DNA of 64,000 nt from Bettongia penicillata ogilbyi (lineage: Eukaryota; Chordata; Mammalia; Diprotodontia; Potoroidae): NCBI GenBank assembly GCA_023548195.1, contig JAJHZJ010000121.1, positions 3,224,220 to 3,288,219 of the forward strand. Direction: 5' to 3'. This document shows positions 11,526-23,322 of the stretch, piece after piece. Both the position numbers and the translations under genes were made by a program. The number at the start of each line of letters is the position of its first letter. Position 1 is the first letter of the stretch. The notes beneath the pieces are model-generated. The model ran no database searches, had not been told where the DNA came from, and was given only the letters and a program-made list of their open reading frames with translations.

Positions 11526-11965
11526 TATAGAACTGTGATTTGGGATAGAAGTTCTCTCCTAAACTCCAGACCCATATTACCAACTACCTTCTGGGCATCT
11601 TTATCTGCATATCCAGTAGGTATCTCCACGTCAGCATGTCCAAATTGGAATTCATTATATTTCCCTCCAAAAATCTATCCCTCTCTCAAATTTCTTTTAT
11701 TATTATTATATAATTAATAATTGTAACATTATTATATTATTAATATATTATACATATTATTATGAACATCACTTATCCTTTCAATTACCCAGGTTCAAAA
11801 TTTCCCTCCCTCCTAAACCTCACATTCAGTTATTAACTCTTTTTAACTCTCCAATCATGGTATCTCTCACATCTATCCCATTTTGTTCAGTCATACAGCT
11901 TCTACCTTAGTTAAGGCCTCTCCCCTGTACTACTGCAATAACCTTCTAATTAATCTCTAGTCAGT
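11526..11965 (+). mobile_element. L2-like LINE fragment, sense
   Basis: CTCCAGACCCATATTACCAA, CAGGTATCTCCACG-like text, GCATGTCCAAATTGGAATTC and CTACTGCAATAACCTTCTAA follow the order of the L2 reverse-transcriptase C-terminal region (compare 22080-22380). An AT-rich expansion at 11700-11760 interrupts it. Confidence 0.6.
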
Positions 11966-11974
11966 ATCTTTTTT

Positions 11975-12983
11975 TAATATATAATTTTAATTTTATTTCT
12001 TAATTCCATGTAAACAAAATATTTAACATTTTTTAAAAAATTTTTTAAATTTTTTAAAATTTTTAAATTTTTTTAAATTTTTAAATTCTGAGTTCCAAAG
12101 CAAGCAATTTGATATAGATTATTTATGTGCAGTCATGCAAAACATTTCCATATTAACCTTGTTGCAAAAAGAAACATAGACAAAAAAACGTGTTCATCAC
12201 TTAGCATTCAGATTCCATCAGTTCTTTCTCGAGAGGTGGATGGTATTTTTTATGTCCTTCAGAATTGTGTTGAATCATTATACTGCTGAGAGTAGCTAAG
12301 TCATGCACACTTGTTCATCATACAGTATTGCTGTTACTGTATACAAGGTTCTTCTGGTTCTGCTCCCTTCACTTTGCATCAGTTCATGCAAATCTTACCA
12401 GTTTTTTTGAAAGTATCCTGCTCATTGTTTCTTACAGTACAATTATATTCCATCATGCTCATATGCCACAACTTGTTCAGTCAATCCCCAATTGATGGGG
12501 CACCCCCTCAATTTCCAATTTTTTGCCATTGTGACAAGAACTGCTATAAATATTTTTGCACTTATAGGTCCTTTTCCTTTTGCTTTGATCTCTTTGGGAT
12601 ACAGACCTAGAGTGATATCACTAAGTCAAAAGGTAGGTATACAGTTTTATAGCCCTTTGGGCATAGTTCCAGATTGCTCTCTAGAAAGATTAGGTCACAC
12701 ACCAATAATGCATTAATGTCCCAATTTTTCCACGTCCCTCCAATATCTGTCGTTTTCCTTTCCTTATTAGCCAATCATTTAAATAGGTGTGAGGTGGTAC
12801 TTCAGAATTGGTGTAATTTGCATTTCTCTAATCAATAGTGATTTAGAGCATTTTTTTCATGAGTATAGATAGTCTTGATTTATAAAATGGAACACAGAAC
12901 ATTGAAAGAATCAGTATTTATTGGCTGAAAACTGCCTGTACATATCCTTTGACCATTTTTCATTTATTGGGGAATGAAGGCCA
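11975..12983 (-). mobile_element. L1 LINE 3' end (ORF2 end and 3' UTR), antisense
   Basis: The copy starts in low-complexity A/T (12000-12090), then GAGTTCCAAAGCAAGCAATT, GTTCTTCTGGTTCTGCTC, CATCAGTTCATGCAAATCTT, CCAATTGATGGGGCACCCC, CTCTTTGGGATACAGACC and CATATCCTTTGACCATTTTT in the reverse of the L1 order. About 50 bp of unrelated sequence at 12880-12935 interrupts it. Dead. Confidence 0.85.
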
Positions 12984-12984
12984 A

Positions 12985-15260
12985 AAAAGGTCTCAGATTT
13001 CAAGGAACTCAAAGTTCCTTGAATAATAAGTGAGACAACATGAAAACAACACTGTATAAACAAGGTATAAACAGGATAAATTAGAGATAATTAACTAAAA
13101 TTAAGAGAAATCACAAAAGGCTTAATGTACAAGGCAGGATGTTATCTGGGACTTGAAGGAAGCTAGGGAGAGCAGGAAGCAGAGAGGAGGAGGGAGAGAT
13201 TTCCAGGCACAGGGACAGCTAATGAAAATGCCCAGAGTCAGAAGACAGAGTGTCTTATGTACTGTGAGGAGGCTGGTATCAATGGATCACAGAGTACATG
13301 GAGTTTAGTGAAGTATATGGAGACTGAAAGGTGGAAGGGGAACCAAGTTACAAATAGATTTGAATGCCAGACAGAGGATTTTATATTTGACCCTGGAAAT
13401 TACATCAAGTCACAGGAGTTTACTGAACAGATAGGCAACATGGTCAGACCTGGTATTTGGGAAGCAGAGTAAAGGATGGGATGGAATAGGGAGAGACTTG
13501 AGGCAAGGGCATCAACCAGAAGGCTATGACAATAATCTATGTATAAGATAATGAGGGCCTGCCCTAGGATAGTGACAGTGTCAGAGGAGAAAAGGCAGGC
13601 ATACATGGAAGAGGTTACAAAGGTAATATCAGCAGAACTTGGTCATGGATTGGATACGGAGGATGAAGAGAGGAGTTGAGGAAGACATCTAGGTTGTAAA
13701 CCTAGGTCAATGGGTGGATAATAGTGCCCTTGACAGTAACAGAGAAATTTGAAAGGGTAGAGGACTTTGAGAGGGGAAGATAATGAGTTTAATTTTGGAC
13801 ATGTTGAATTTAAAATGACTACAGGACATCCAGTTTGATAAATAAATAGAGATGCAAGCCTTCAGGTCAGAAAAGAAGTTATGACTGTATAGGTTGATCT
13901 GAGAATGATGAGCATAGAAATGATAATTGAATCCATGGGAGCTGATGGGATCACCACATGATAAATATAGAGGGAGAAAGGAAGAATGCCAGACACAGAG
14001 CCCTGGATGACACCCATAGTGAGCCGACATGACCTGGATGAAGATCCAGCAAAGGGGAATGGGAAAGAGCAGTCAAATAGATAGGAGAACTAGGAGAGAA
14101 TAATATCACGAAAATCTTGAAAAAGCAGAGTATCAAGGAGGACAGAGTGACTGACAATATCAAAGGCTGCAGGGAATTCTAGAAGGATGGTGGTTGAGAA
14201 AAGGGCCTTGTCTTTGGCAATTAAGAGATCACTGGTAACTTTGGAGGGAGTTGTTTCAATTGAATGATAAAATCTACTTATCAGACTACGTAAATAGAAA
14301 TGAGAAGAAGGGGAGTGGTGACCCTGACTGTAGATGGCCTTCTCTAGGAGTGGAGACATAAATGGGAGGAAAGATATTGTATAGAAAGATAACTAGGGGG
14401 AATGGGTGGATTGTGTGAAGGTTTTTCAAAGATAGTGGAGACATGAGAGTGTTTGTAGACAATAAGGAAACAACCTGGAGACCGAGAGACTTGTAAAGAT
14501 AATAAAAGAAGTAGTCCGCTTGAGAAGATGAATTAAAATAGAATGTTTAAATTAAATGTGCATTTAATGCAAAGAGATAGACAACCTCTTCATGTGAGAC
14601 AAGGGTGAAAAAGATAATAGTGGTGGAAGGTATCTCAGTGAAGTAAGATGATGAGAAAAAGCTAAGTGGGAGCTCAGTTTTTTTTAGTGAAATATGAGGC
14701 AAGATTCTCAGCTGAAAGAGTTGGGGAGAGCACACACAGGAGATTTGAAGAAGGATGAAAAGTTTTGGGAAGGCCCTATAGTGAGTTGGAAAGTGACTGT
14801 ACTAGGAAGGTATAAGATTACCTTTGACACACTGAGGGCCCACTGATTATGTAAATATAAATGTGTAGTAGACCAGCTTTGTTCAGCAGTATATGAGGAG
14901 GAATAAAGACACTTGATAGTGGGAGTAATCAAAGGCTGATCAGGTCAGGATGGAGCAAAGGATTAGAAACAAGGAGGACAATGTAGAGTTGAATTGGTTC
15001 ACCAAAGGGTGAAGGGAGATGGTAAGGGAGAAGAATGTACCAGTTCAAGGGTGACCTGGGAAAGAACTGAGGAGAAGTGGTTACAAGGCAGAGGGAGAAG
15101 TGAACCAACAATAGATTGTGATTAGATGAGGGAATTTCAGAGTTCATGAACATGGAAGTAGAGCACTTGTGGACAATGGGTACCATCATCTTTGTGTGAA
15201 ACTGAGGTAGAGTAGAGGAGTAGGAAATAAGTACATTGAAGAACGAGGTTAGGGTACTTG
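12985..15260 (-). mobile_element. L2 LINE, 2.3 kb antisense copy with decayed reverse transcriptase
   Basis: This is the longest L2 (CR1-superfamily) copy in the window. Read on the minus strand it runs from an upstream ORF region (15260) through the reverse-transcriptase domain to the C-terminal part. Motif A is readable as PAAFDIVSH near 14150-14170. The catalytic block near 13900-13922 reads HFYAHHSQ where the family has FYADD, and WMSCSHFKFNMSKIKLIIF-like text follows. Fragmented open frames (13400-13606, 13707-14030, 13951-14163, 14090-14359 and 14929-15336) are pieces of the same dead ORF2 in shifting frames. No function expected. Confidence 0.85.
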
Positions 15261-15289
15261 ATATGTATACAGAATATGTATACAGAAAT

Positions 15290-15830
15290 AATTGTGAGTA
15301 CATAAAATTAAAAAGTTTTTGTACAAACAAAATCAATGCAGCTACAATTAGAAGTGAGAAGTCAGTGAAAAATCTTTATAGTAAGTTTCTCTGAAAAAGG
15401 TCCTATTTCTAAGATGTTTAAGGAACTGATTCAAATTCATAAGAATAAGAGTCACTCCCCAAATGATAAATAGTCAAAGGATATGAATAGGCATATTCAT
15501 AGGAAGAAACCCAGCATATCTATAGCCATATGAAAAAAAGTGTTCTAAATTACTAATTGATAGAAAAATGTAAATTAAAACAAGTCTGAGAAAACACCCC
15601 AAACTTATCAGATTGGCAAAGTTGACAAAAAGGGAAAACTCTGCTAGAGGGGTTGTGAAAAAAACAAGTAAATTAATACTCTCTTGGTAGGGCTTTCAGC
15701 TAATCCAGCCATTCTGGAAAGCAAAAAGCTATTAAAGTGTGCATACCCTTTGAACCAGCAATATCACTACTAGTTCTATATCCCAAAGAGATGAAAGAAA
15801 GAGGAAAATGCTCATATATACAAAAATATT
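15290..15830 (+). mobile_element. L1 LINE ORF2, part 1 (upstream of nested HAL1-like insertion)
   Basis: Sense L1 text is clear: CAAAATCAATGCAGCTACAA, AATCTTTATAGTAAGTTTCT, CCAAATGATAAATAGTCAAA, CAGATTGGCAAAGTTGACAA, TTTGAACCAGCAATATCACT and CTATATCCCAAAGAGATGAA, ending at CAAAAATATTTATAGCAAG. The copy resumes at 18527 with the exact next part of the L1 sequence. Confidence 0.9.
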
Positions 15831-15845
15831 TATAGCAAGTCTTTA
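15831..15845. repeat. Target-site duplication, left copy (TATAGCAAGTCTTTA)
   Basis: It matches TATAGGAAACTTTTTA at 18526-18541 with a few changes and lies at the break in the host L1. Confidence 0.7.
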
Positions 15846-18525
15846 ATTTTTATATTTGAATATTGTGATATTTATTATAAATTGAGAGTATTTTTGTTTT
15901 TTCTTTTTAGTTTTCCTAAAACTATTTTATTTGTTTTGATCAGCCAAGATCCACCTTCTCACTCTTACCACAATCCCTTTATCAGAACAAATTTCTACAT
16001 TGGTTATATCCAAAAAACATTTTTTGGTCCCATTCTTCATTCTTCACCTCTCTCTCAGGAGAGCATGTTTCATCATTAGTCCTCTGGAATTGGTTGGTTT
16101 TACGCTAAATATTGAGTATTCCATCATATTTATATATCATACCTTATACATCCATTCCCCCAATTTATGAGTACCCCCTCAAATTCCCATTTTTGTACCC
16201 CAAAAAGAGCTATTAATATTTTTTATGTCCTTATAGTTTGTTTTGCTTAGGACTAATCCCTCCCTCAATCTAATTTCCCCCTAATTTGCCCATCCTTCTT
16301 GCCTTTCCCTCTTATTTTCCTATGGAGTGAAATGTATTTTTGTACTCACTGTTTATGTATATGTATGCATTCTTCCTTCTTTTGACCAATTCAGATGAAA
16401 GTGAGCTTTGAGTGTCCGTTGCTCCCCCCCCCACTCTACTTATTTGTACAGATGTCTACTTGTATACCCTTATTGTGAGATAATTTTCCTTAAACCTTCC
16501 TTTTCCATCAATGTATTCCTCTTCCCCTCTCTGTCCATTCTCAAGATCAACAGGATTTAACAGAAACACTCCCAGGCCTTGTCTAATTCAAATTCTCTGT
16601 ATGAACTCAGATTCCAAGTTCAGAGGGAACACACGCATCATCTCCCCATATTTGAATGTAGGTGGTTTATCCTTGTTTAGTCCTTTCTCATTGTTCATTG
16701 ATGTTTACCTTTTTGTGTTTTTCTTCCCTCCTGTGTTTGAACTTCAAAGTTTCTCTGCAGCTCCTGATTTCATCAGGAATTCTTGGAACTTCTTGCTTTT
16801 ATTTAAGGGTCTATTTTTCCCCTGTAGCATTATACTTAGTTTTGCTGGGTAAGCTATTCTTGACTATAAGCCCATATCTTTCACCTTCTGGAATATTGTA
16901 TTCCACATTCTCTGCTTCTTTGTAGTGGCAGCTACTAAATTCTGTGTGATTCTGACTGTAGCTCTTCAGTACTTGAATTCTTTCTGACTGCTTGCAGCAT
17001 TTTTTTCTTTGACTTAGAAGCTCAGGATTTTGACTGTAATGTTCCTGGGGAGTTTTCATTTTAGAATTTGTTTGGTTGGTTTTTTTTTTTCCAGAAGTGA
17101 CTAGTGGATTTTCTATTTCTACTTTACTCCTTATTTCTAAGAAACCTGGGCAGTTTCTTTTAAGATTTCTTGAAATATGATGTTGAGGCTCTTTTTTTTT
17201 TTTTTTTTGGTCATTTGGTTTTGCTGTGAGACACCTTACATTTTCTTCTATTTTTTCAGCCTTTTGACTTTGTTTGAATACTTCTTGGTGTTTCATTGGC
17301 TTCTATTTGGCCCATTCTAATTTTCAGAGAGTTTGTTTCTTGTTCCACACTCTTAAATCCCTTTTACAATTCTTTCTTCCATAGTTTTCATTTCTTTTCT
17401 AATTTTTTTCCTTAAGAGTTCTCATTCCATTTATAAAAAAACATTTTAAACTTTTTTTAAAAAAATCTCACCAATTGAGCTGGTGTATAAGCTATGTTTT
17501 TATCAGGGGCCTTGCTTGTAGATGTTTCAGATTCTCTTTTTCTAGGTTTGTGTCTTGAGTGTCCCTGCCACCATAATAGCTCATTATGGTAGGATTCTTT
17601 TTTTTTATTTGCTCGTTCTTCTAGCTTACTTCTTGACTTCAAATTTTATGTCAGGGCTAGGTTCTGTCACATTTTTGGAGGGTAGGTCTGGACTGGTCCT
17701 GTCACTGCTTTCTTGGGGCATCAAGTGTTGTGTTATTCCAGGATCTCAGGGACAATCTAGGGGTTTGCAAACTTTCAGTTCTGCCAACATGGTCTGAACT
17801 AGGGGCAAAATCTTATTGCTGTCCCGTTTGATCTGAGCTCTTTAAGTTCTTAACCTGAGTTTGGAACAGTGCAAGAGTAGACTGCTGGTGGACTTGACCC
17901 CTATCAGCCATCTGAAAGCTCTGTTGGTTTAGAGTGGCAGAACTGTAGGTTCCCCTGTGCTCTGTGATACCTGCCATAGTGATTCCTTTACAGGCTAAGC
18001 TAGATCCTAGAAGAGACTCTACTGTGCTCCTGGGCTTTGAACCACACCTCTTTTGTTATTATTAGTTTCTAAACCCTCCTGGGGTACACCACTTAAGACC
18101 TTCGTACCAGAGAACACCTTTCCCCTGTGCAGGTTCCTTTCTTAGTTCTTCTTGGATACATGACCCAAAACTGGGTAAAGGGGGACAAAGCTGTCAATTT
18201 GCAACAGTGCCTGTTGTGGTGATCCAGTATGGGTCTAGTCATACTCCTTATGAGTGTGGGAGCTCTTCTTGTCCTGGTGCATAGCCTCTCCCTTAGTGTT
18301 TGGTGTTCTCTTGGCCCAATCCCATCCCCAGTACCTGTAGACCTCCCTGACTATCTCGCTGTATGGGGCTGGGCTGAATAAATGATTCATTGTGACTTTT
18401 TCTGGATTTCCCCATTGAGATATAGTCTGGTGTACTTTCTAGATCTGACTGGAGGATTTTGTGGCAGAGCTTGGTGCTTCTCTACCATCTCTTTCTGCTT
18501 CTTTACCATCTTGACTCTGGCCCCC
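15846..18525 (-). mobile_element. HAL1-like element (L1-type ORF1, no ORF2), antisense, full length
   Basis: On the minus strand it begins with GGGGGCCAGAGTCAAGATGG at 18525, where L1 5' UTRs carry a YY1-type AAGATGG motif. An ~870 bp 5' UTR follows, then a decayed ORF1 (about 17640-16680) with a coiled-coil-like region (TQ/EKIEEN text), and a ~0.85 kb 3' UTR ending at an AT-rich tail at 15846. The ORF1 stretch at 16811-17296 aligns with the better copy at 40904-41668 (AEKIEENVRCLTAK against NEKMEENVNYLIGK). No ORF2 lies between ORF1 and the 3' end, which is the half-L1 architecture. It sits inside a plus-strand L1 between diverged target-site duplications. Confidence 0.8.
16811..17642 (-). 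pseudogene. L1/HAL1 ORF1-like RNA-binding protein remnant
   Basis: Two open frames on the minus strand (17642-17457 and 17296-16811) cover a basic N-terminus (HKPRKRESETSTSKAP text), a charged helical part, and a region matching the RRM and C-terminal domain of L1 ORF1 protein, with QKKKKKEPQHHISRNLKRN in place of the usual L-E-N-R-S-R-R-x-N-L block. L1 ORF1p binds RNA as a coiled-coil trimer in the ribonucleoprotein. Frameshifts and a long A run (T run at 17192-17208 on the plus strand) disrupt it. Confidence 0.65.
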
Positions 18526-19080
18526 TATAGGAAACTTTTTATGGTGGCAAAAGATTGGAACTGGGTGGGATATCTATCAACAGGAAAAAATGATTGAACA
18601 GGTTTTGGTATATGTGTGTGATGGAATTCTACTGTGCTTTAAGAAATGATGAAAGGCATGATTTTAGAAAAATCAGGGAAGATTTGTATGAACTGATGAA
18701 AAGCAAAGTGAGAAAAAATCAGAACAATGCATACAGTTGTATAAATTGTATGAAAATACAATAAAGACAAAAAAATTGAAATATGTAAGAACTCAGAGCA
18801 ACACAATGAAACAAACCATGACTCCAGAGGACTCATACACTTACAGAAAGAGAGATAATAGATTCAGAGTGCAGATTGAAGTTTTCTTTCTTTCTTTTTT
18901 AAAAACATGGATAATGTAGGAATTTGTTTGGCATAACTATATATGTGTGTGTGTGTGTATGCATATCTACATATATATATATTTGTAATGGACTTTGTTT
19001 TTCTTACTTTCTCAGTGGGAAAAAGAGAGAGAGAGCATTCAGACTGAATGTAAAATGTAAAATAAAATTTAATTTTTAAT
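18526..19080 (+). mobile_element. L1 LINE ORF2 end and 3' UTR, part 2 (downstream of nested insertion)
   Basis: The host L1 resumes exactly where it stopped at 15845: TTTTTATGGTGGCAAAAGAT, TGGGTGGGATATCTATCAAC, GGAATTCTACTGTGCTTTAA, GAAGATTTGTATGAACTGAT, then the 3' UTR and an AAATAAAATTTAATT tail. A (TG)n/(TA)n tract lies at 18943-18982. Confidence 0.88.
18943..18982. repeat. (TG)n/(TA)n microsatellite
   Basis: ATATATGTGTGTGTGTGTGT followed by ATATATATATAT, inside the L1 3' UTR. Confidence 0.9.
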
Positions 19081-19569
19081 TATTGAAGTCCTCTAGTATG
19101 AAGACAGGAGTTGAGGAAGAAAGAAAGACTGTGAGGCAGGCACTAGAGTTGCTGAAGAAAGGAGATTATCTTCAATGTTTGTAGATACCAACTATCAGAA
19201 TCCTGATTGGTTACTAAATATTAATTGGGTGAGAAGAAGAGGAGAGGTTAATGATGAAGGGAAAGGAAGAGCCCAGAAGTGGTAGTGGAGAGCAAGGAAT
19301 ATTTCAATTCTTCCGTACCGTGACCAGAGAGTTGGGAGTTATAAGTGAAGCATAACCAGTTTTAGAAAGGTTGGTCAAGGAAACTGAATGATATAATATA
19401 CTATCCAAAATCTGATTGAGGTTTAAGATATGCAGTTTCTTTAATTAAAAAAAAAATTCAAGTAATCATCAGGTTACAGAGGTCCTGAATGTAGTAAAAG
19501 CAATCTACAATTTAAAAAAAAAAGCAGCTTTAGAGTAGATAGAAGCAATATGCAAGGAAGTTAATTCCC
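19081..19569. other. Unassigned stretch
   Basis: Purine-rich sequence between an L1 tail and a SINE. It could be a decayed antisense L2 fragment, but I could not anchor it. Confidence 0.35.
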
Positions 19570-19907
19570 TGTGGTCTAAGGTGTGTGTTTGTCCTTCATT
19601 GCCGAAGAAGACCATGCCATCAGAGAAATGATGACATAAGTTGTACTTGACTTTGTTTTGAGTGAGGAAAGGCTGTGCAGGTCACCAGCCTCACTTCTTC
19701 TCCTGAGCCATCTGGATCTAGTAACCAGATATTCATCAGGATGTCTGCAGGTGACCCAGGATTAGGCAATTGGGGTTAAGTGACTTGCCCAAGGTCACAC
19801 AGCTAGTGAGTGTCAAGTATCTGAGGTGTGATTTGAACTCAGGTTCAACTGACTCCTGCACTGATGCTCTATCCACTGCACCACCTAGCTGCCCCTATGG
19901 TCTAAGG
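19570..19907 (-). mobile_element. Long marsupial CORE-SINE, full length, with target-site duplication
   Basis: The element occupies about 19582-19895. On the minus strand it has a tRNA-like head (GGGGCAGCTAGGTGGTGCAG, then GAGTTCAAATC), the CORE, a second unique half (CTCACTCAAAACAAAGTC) and an ACACACACC tail. The flanks TGTGGTCTAAGG (19570-19581) and TATGGTCTAAGG (19896-19907) form a 12 bp target-site duplication with one mismatch. It looks relatively young. Confidence 0.88.
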
Positions 19908-20234
19908 CCCTGAAAGAGCCTTAGAACTATCTTATATGCCTTGTCTTATATGCCTTGCCCAAAAGACTCCACACCTGGATCTGAGGTCAGTCCACTTGCA
20001 AGCAAAGGTGACTCAGAGTTCTCCAGATCCTCTACAGAGCATTTTAGCTCAAACAGCCCCAGTTGTTGAAAAAGTGTGGGGATTAATTCAGACCACCCCA
20101 GTTCTACTAACATCCTGCCCCCAGCTGGAGACATCTCACTGATTCATTTAGTACTTTGAGAGCACTGCCATAAGATCTCTATCAATTTTTTATCACTCAC
20201 TCTCACTGCATTACTGGCCTATCTTCTTTTCTAG
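19908..20234. other. Unassigned stretch
   Basis: A 22 bp local echo (CTTATATGCCTTGTCTTATATGCC, positions 19930-19955) is the only structure. The frames at 19936-20142 (+) and 19946-20134 (-) mirror each other and are not supported. Confidence 0.4.
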
Positions 20235-20665
20235 TTACCTATCTTTGTTGATGTCTTCACCATTTTTATGCACAAGTTGTCTTTGAAAATATGCTGCCTC
20301 TCACTTCTTTCCATCATTCCATTGTCCTCTAGGTCATCTACTATTCTATAGCTAGGTGTTTCCAGTCTGCCTTTCAGAATTGTATTTCTCTCCTTCATGG
20401 ACTCTGTTGTCCAGCCCAAATGGACTTGCAGTTCATCAGATATGACATTCCATTTTCTTTCTCCACACCTTTCCAAAGTAGTCCGTCTTTCCCTGGAACA
20501 CACTCCTTCCTCACTTTAGCCTCGTATAATCCAGTACCTCTTTCAGCATGAGACTATACCTGGTCCCCCTTGATGCTGGTGCCTCCCTCCCATCATTACC
20601 TTGTATCTATTCTGTATCTACTATGTGTACATATTGTTTCAACTGATAGAATATAAGACAATAAA
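20235..20665 (+). mobile_element. L2 LINE 3' region, sense
   Basis: TCCAGCCCAAATGGACTTGC, CCTCCCTCCCATCATTACCT, TTGTATCTATTCTG and ATATTGTTTCAACTGATAGA follow the L2 3' order, with heavy decay. Confidence 0.55.
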
Positions 20666-20799
20666 TGACTAAGGGGATGCCATCTTCACTGGCAGAGGAA
20701 GTTCCCCCCTCTGAGAATTACCTATATCAGTAAAATCAGAGGGCCAGTCCCTATCTCTGTTTCATTTAATAATCTCATTTCTCAGCTGGGCTATTTTAA

Positions 20800-21410
20800 G
20801 AACCTCCTACCCATTATCTGTGCAGTTCTCATTTGTTTTCTAATTCATCCTTAATATAACTGTCAAAATAATTTACCTAATGAACTATATTCCAAATCCT
20901 TCAGTGGCTCCCTATTACCTATGAGATAAAATTCAAACTGCTTAGCCTCCTATATCAGGTTTGTTAGGCTTGTCTCCAGTTTACCTTTCCTATTTCATGT
21001 TACTCCTCCTTACACATGTTGTAGTTCCACTAGATTAGGCTAATTCCTTGTTCTAATCTTGCCATCTCAAGCCTCTCTCTATTCAGACTGTCCTCATATG
21101 TGGAATGCATTGTCTTCTTCTGAAATTCTGAAATCCTTCTCTTTAAGACTCAGGTGCCCCATCTTCCTTGAAACCTTCCCTTAACCTCCCCCAATCTCAC
21201 CCATTAACTGAAAGTCTTTTCTCTCACCTCAGATATTCCTAGAGTGTATTGTCTGGAGCTATCTTTTGTTCTACTTTCCCTTGCATTGTGCTTATTTGTC
21301 ATATATGTCATATTACCTTAATAGACAATAAACATCTCGACAGCAGGGACTGTCATCTTAGCATCTCAGCATCTAGCACAATAAGAACATAGATTCTTAA
21401 TGAATAATTT
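20800..21410 (+). mobile_element. L2 LINE 3' region, sense
   Basis: CCTTCAGTGGCTCCCTATTA, CCTATGAGATAAAATTCAAA, TGGAATGCATTGTCTTCTTC, CTTGAAACCTTCCCTTAACC, AGCAGGGACTGTCATCTTAG and TCTTAATGAATAA mark a fairly complete L2 3' end. Confidence 0.8.
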
Positions 21411-21439
21411 TTTTAATGAATTAACCTCTCTAAGTCCAA

Positions 21440-21695
21440 CTGTTATTCAGTCATTTTAGTCATGTGTGACTCTTCATGATGCCATTTGGGGTTTTCTTGG
21501 CAAAGTTACTGGAGTGATTTGCCATTTCCTTCTCCAGCTCATTTTACATATGAGGAAACTGAGGCAAACAGGATTAAGTGACTTTCCCGGGGTCATATAG
21601 CTAGTACATGTCTAAGGCTGTATTTGAACTTATAAACATGAGTCTTCGTGATTCTCGGCTCAGCATTCTATCCACCATGCCACTTACCCGTCCCC
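21440..21695 (-). mobile_element. MAR1-type CORE-SINE with RTE-like tail, antisense
   Basis: RTE-like tail (TTCAGTCATTTTAGTCATGT), GGGGTTTTCTTGGCAAAGTT, TTGCCATTTCCTTCTCCAGC, CORE (ATTAAGTGACTTTCCCGGGG) and reversed promoter text (CATTCTATCCACCATGCCAC). Near full length. Confidence 0.88.
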
Positions 21696-21699
21696 TTAA

Positions 21700-23010
21700 G
21701 TATAATAAACTTTATCAAGTCTCTGTCTTCCTTGATCATTCTGTAGCATTTGGGGTTGTTGACCCCTTCCCACCTTCTCGTTATCCTCTCCCCCTTGGCT
21801 TTTAGAGATCCCACACTCTTCTGGGTTTCCTCCTAGTTCTCTGATGGCTCCTTTTTTGTCTTCATCATTAGCTTCTCACCCTCCTCATGGCTTCTTAAGG
21901 TGAGTGCTCCCCAAGGATCTGTCACTGGGCCCTCTTTTCATCTCTCTCTATTCTTTTTCCCTTGACTTTATTACCTTTGTGCAGTTGTTTCCTAAAGATT
22001 TATGTCTAATGGTGATTTCTCCTCTGGGCTCGAGACTTTTTAGCTGCCTCCAGAATAGATCCGCCAAGGTGTCCCACTGGCACCTCAAACTCAACATGCC
22101 CCAAATTTCAAAGTTTATTATCTTTTCCCCCATTCTCACTCTTTCTTCTGACTTAAGTCTATTTGTAGTATCATCATTCACCCAGTCTGTCATGTTCAAA
22201 ACCTTGGGGGTTACTTTGGACTCTTCTCTCTCCCTTTTCCTTTCATATCTAATTAGTTTCTGAATCCTATTGATTTTCCTCACTATCGTGTCTGTCATCT
22301 CTACTTTTTATTTCCACTACCACCATCCTAGCGCAGGATCTCATTACCACCAGCCTGGGCTATTGCAATAGCTTCTCAATGGGTTTTTACCACTTTCTCC
22401 CCCTCTCTAATCCATCCTTCAAACTACTCCATAACCATCTTCCAAATTATGAAAAGACCTGTTCATGTTTTCCTACTTCAGAATCTTCAATAGCACCCTG
22501 TTACCTACTGAGTAAAGTGAAAATTCCTTTGCAAGTTATTCAAAGACCTCCACAATTGGATACCACCTTATTTTTTCTTGCCTTATCTCATAATGCTCCC
22601 TTCTGTGCCTGCTGTGCTTCAGCCAAACTTACCTATTCTCAGTCTCCCAAACAAACCCTGGGCTCTCTTTCCTCTGTTCCTTGGCTCATACTGTTTCTTA
22701 TTTGTCCCTCCCACCCTTCATCTGTTGAATTTCTACTCATCCTCTAAAAGCCCAATTCAAATGTCACTTCCTCTGTGAAGCCTTCTCTGATAACCATCAG
22801 TAAATGACTTTCTAATCAGTTTATGTAGTACTTTGTTTGCTGACTTTCTCATTCACTTATCTTATGTTTATCATAGTTATGCCTCTCAATGTCTTACTCC
22901 GTTCACGACCATCATCTCTAGAAACACAGGGGACCAGATATTCTCTAAACTTTTAAACTTCCCTGTCATCTGCTCAATGATATGTATACATTGAGTATTT
23001 TATAGATGTT
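21700..23010 (+). mobile_element. L2 LINE, 1.3 kb sense copy from reverse transcriptase to 3' end
   Basis: Frames at 21608-21805, 21904-22263 and 22379-22747 carry successive L2 ORF2 blocks: FLDHSVAFGVVD at motif A (the family has A-A-F-D-T-V-D-H), LPKDLSLGPLFISLYSF at the G-S-V-L-G-P-L-L block, KLNMPQISKFIIF, and KTLGVTLDSSLSL. The catalytic centre between them is mostly lost. The 3' end runs through TCACTTCCTCTGTGAAGCCT to TATAGATGTTTGCTGAAT at 23020. Confidence 0.85.
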
Positions 23011-23220
23011 TGCTGAATAGTATTCAACAAAGGGACTATCCAGCTGATCTACATATTATCTCTTCCCTCTTAACCTTTTCTGCCTGTTTCCTGGTTGAAT
23101 TTAGTAACTCTATGCCCCATGGCTTATGTGTATAAGTGTGTTCAACCTTCGTTGGTCCATATCAGGTAAGAGTGAAGTACACTTGATGCCTACTCCCCAG
23201 ACCTTCTTACATGTTTATAT

Positions 23221-23273
23221 TCTTTGTCTCTGTCTCTTTCTTTCTCTGTCTCTCTCTCTCTTGCACGTGTGCA

Positions 23274-23320
<47 letters not shown>
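23221..23320. repeat. (TC)n and (CA)n microsatellites
   Basis: A pyrimidine tract at 23221-23262 is followed by uninterrupted CA repeats over about 23275-23320. The histidine/threonine-rich frames across it (23126-23393) are artefacts of the repeat. Confidence 0.95.
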
Positions 23321-23322
<2 letters not shown>

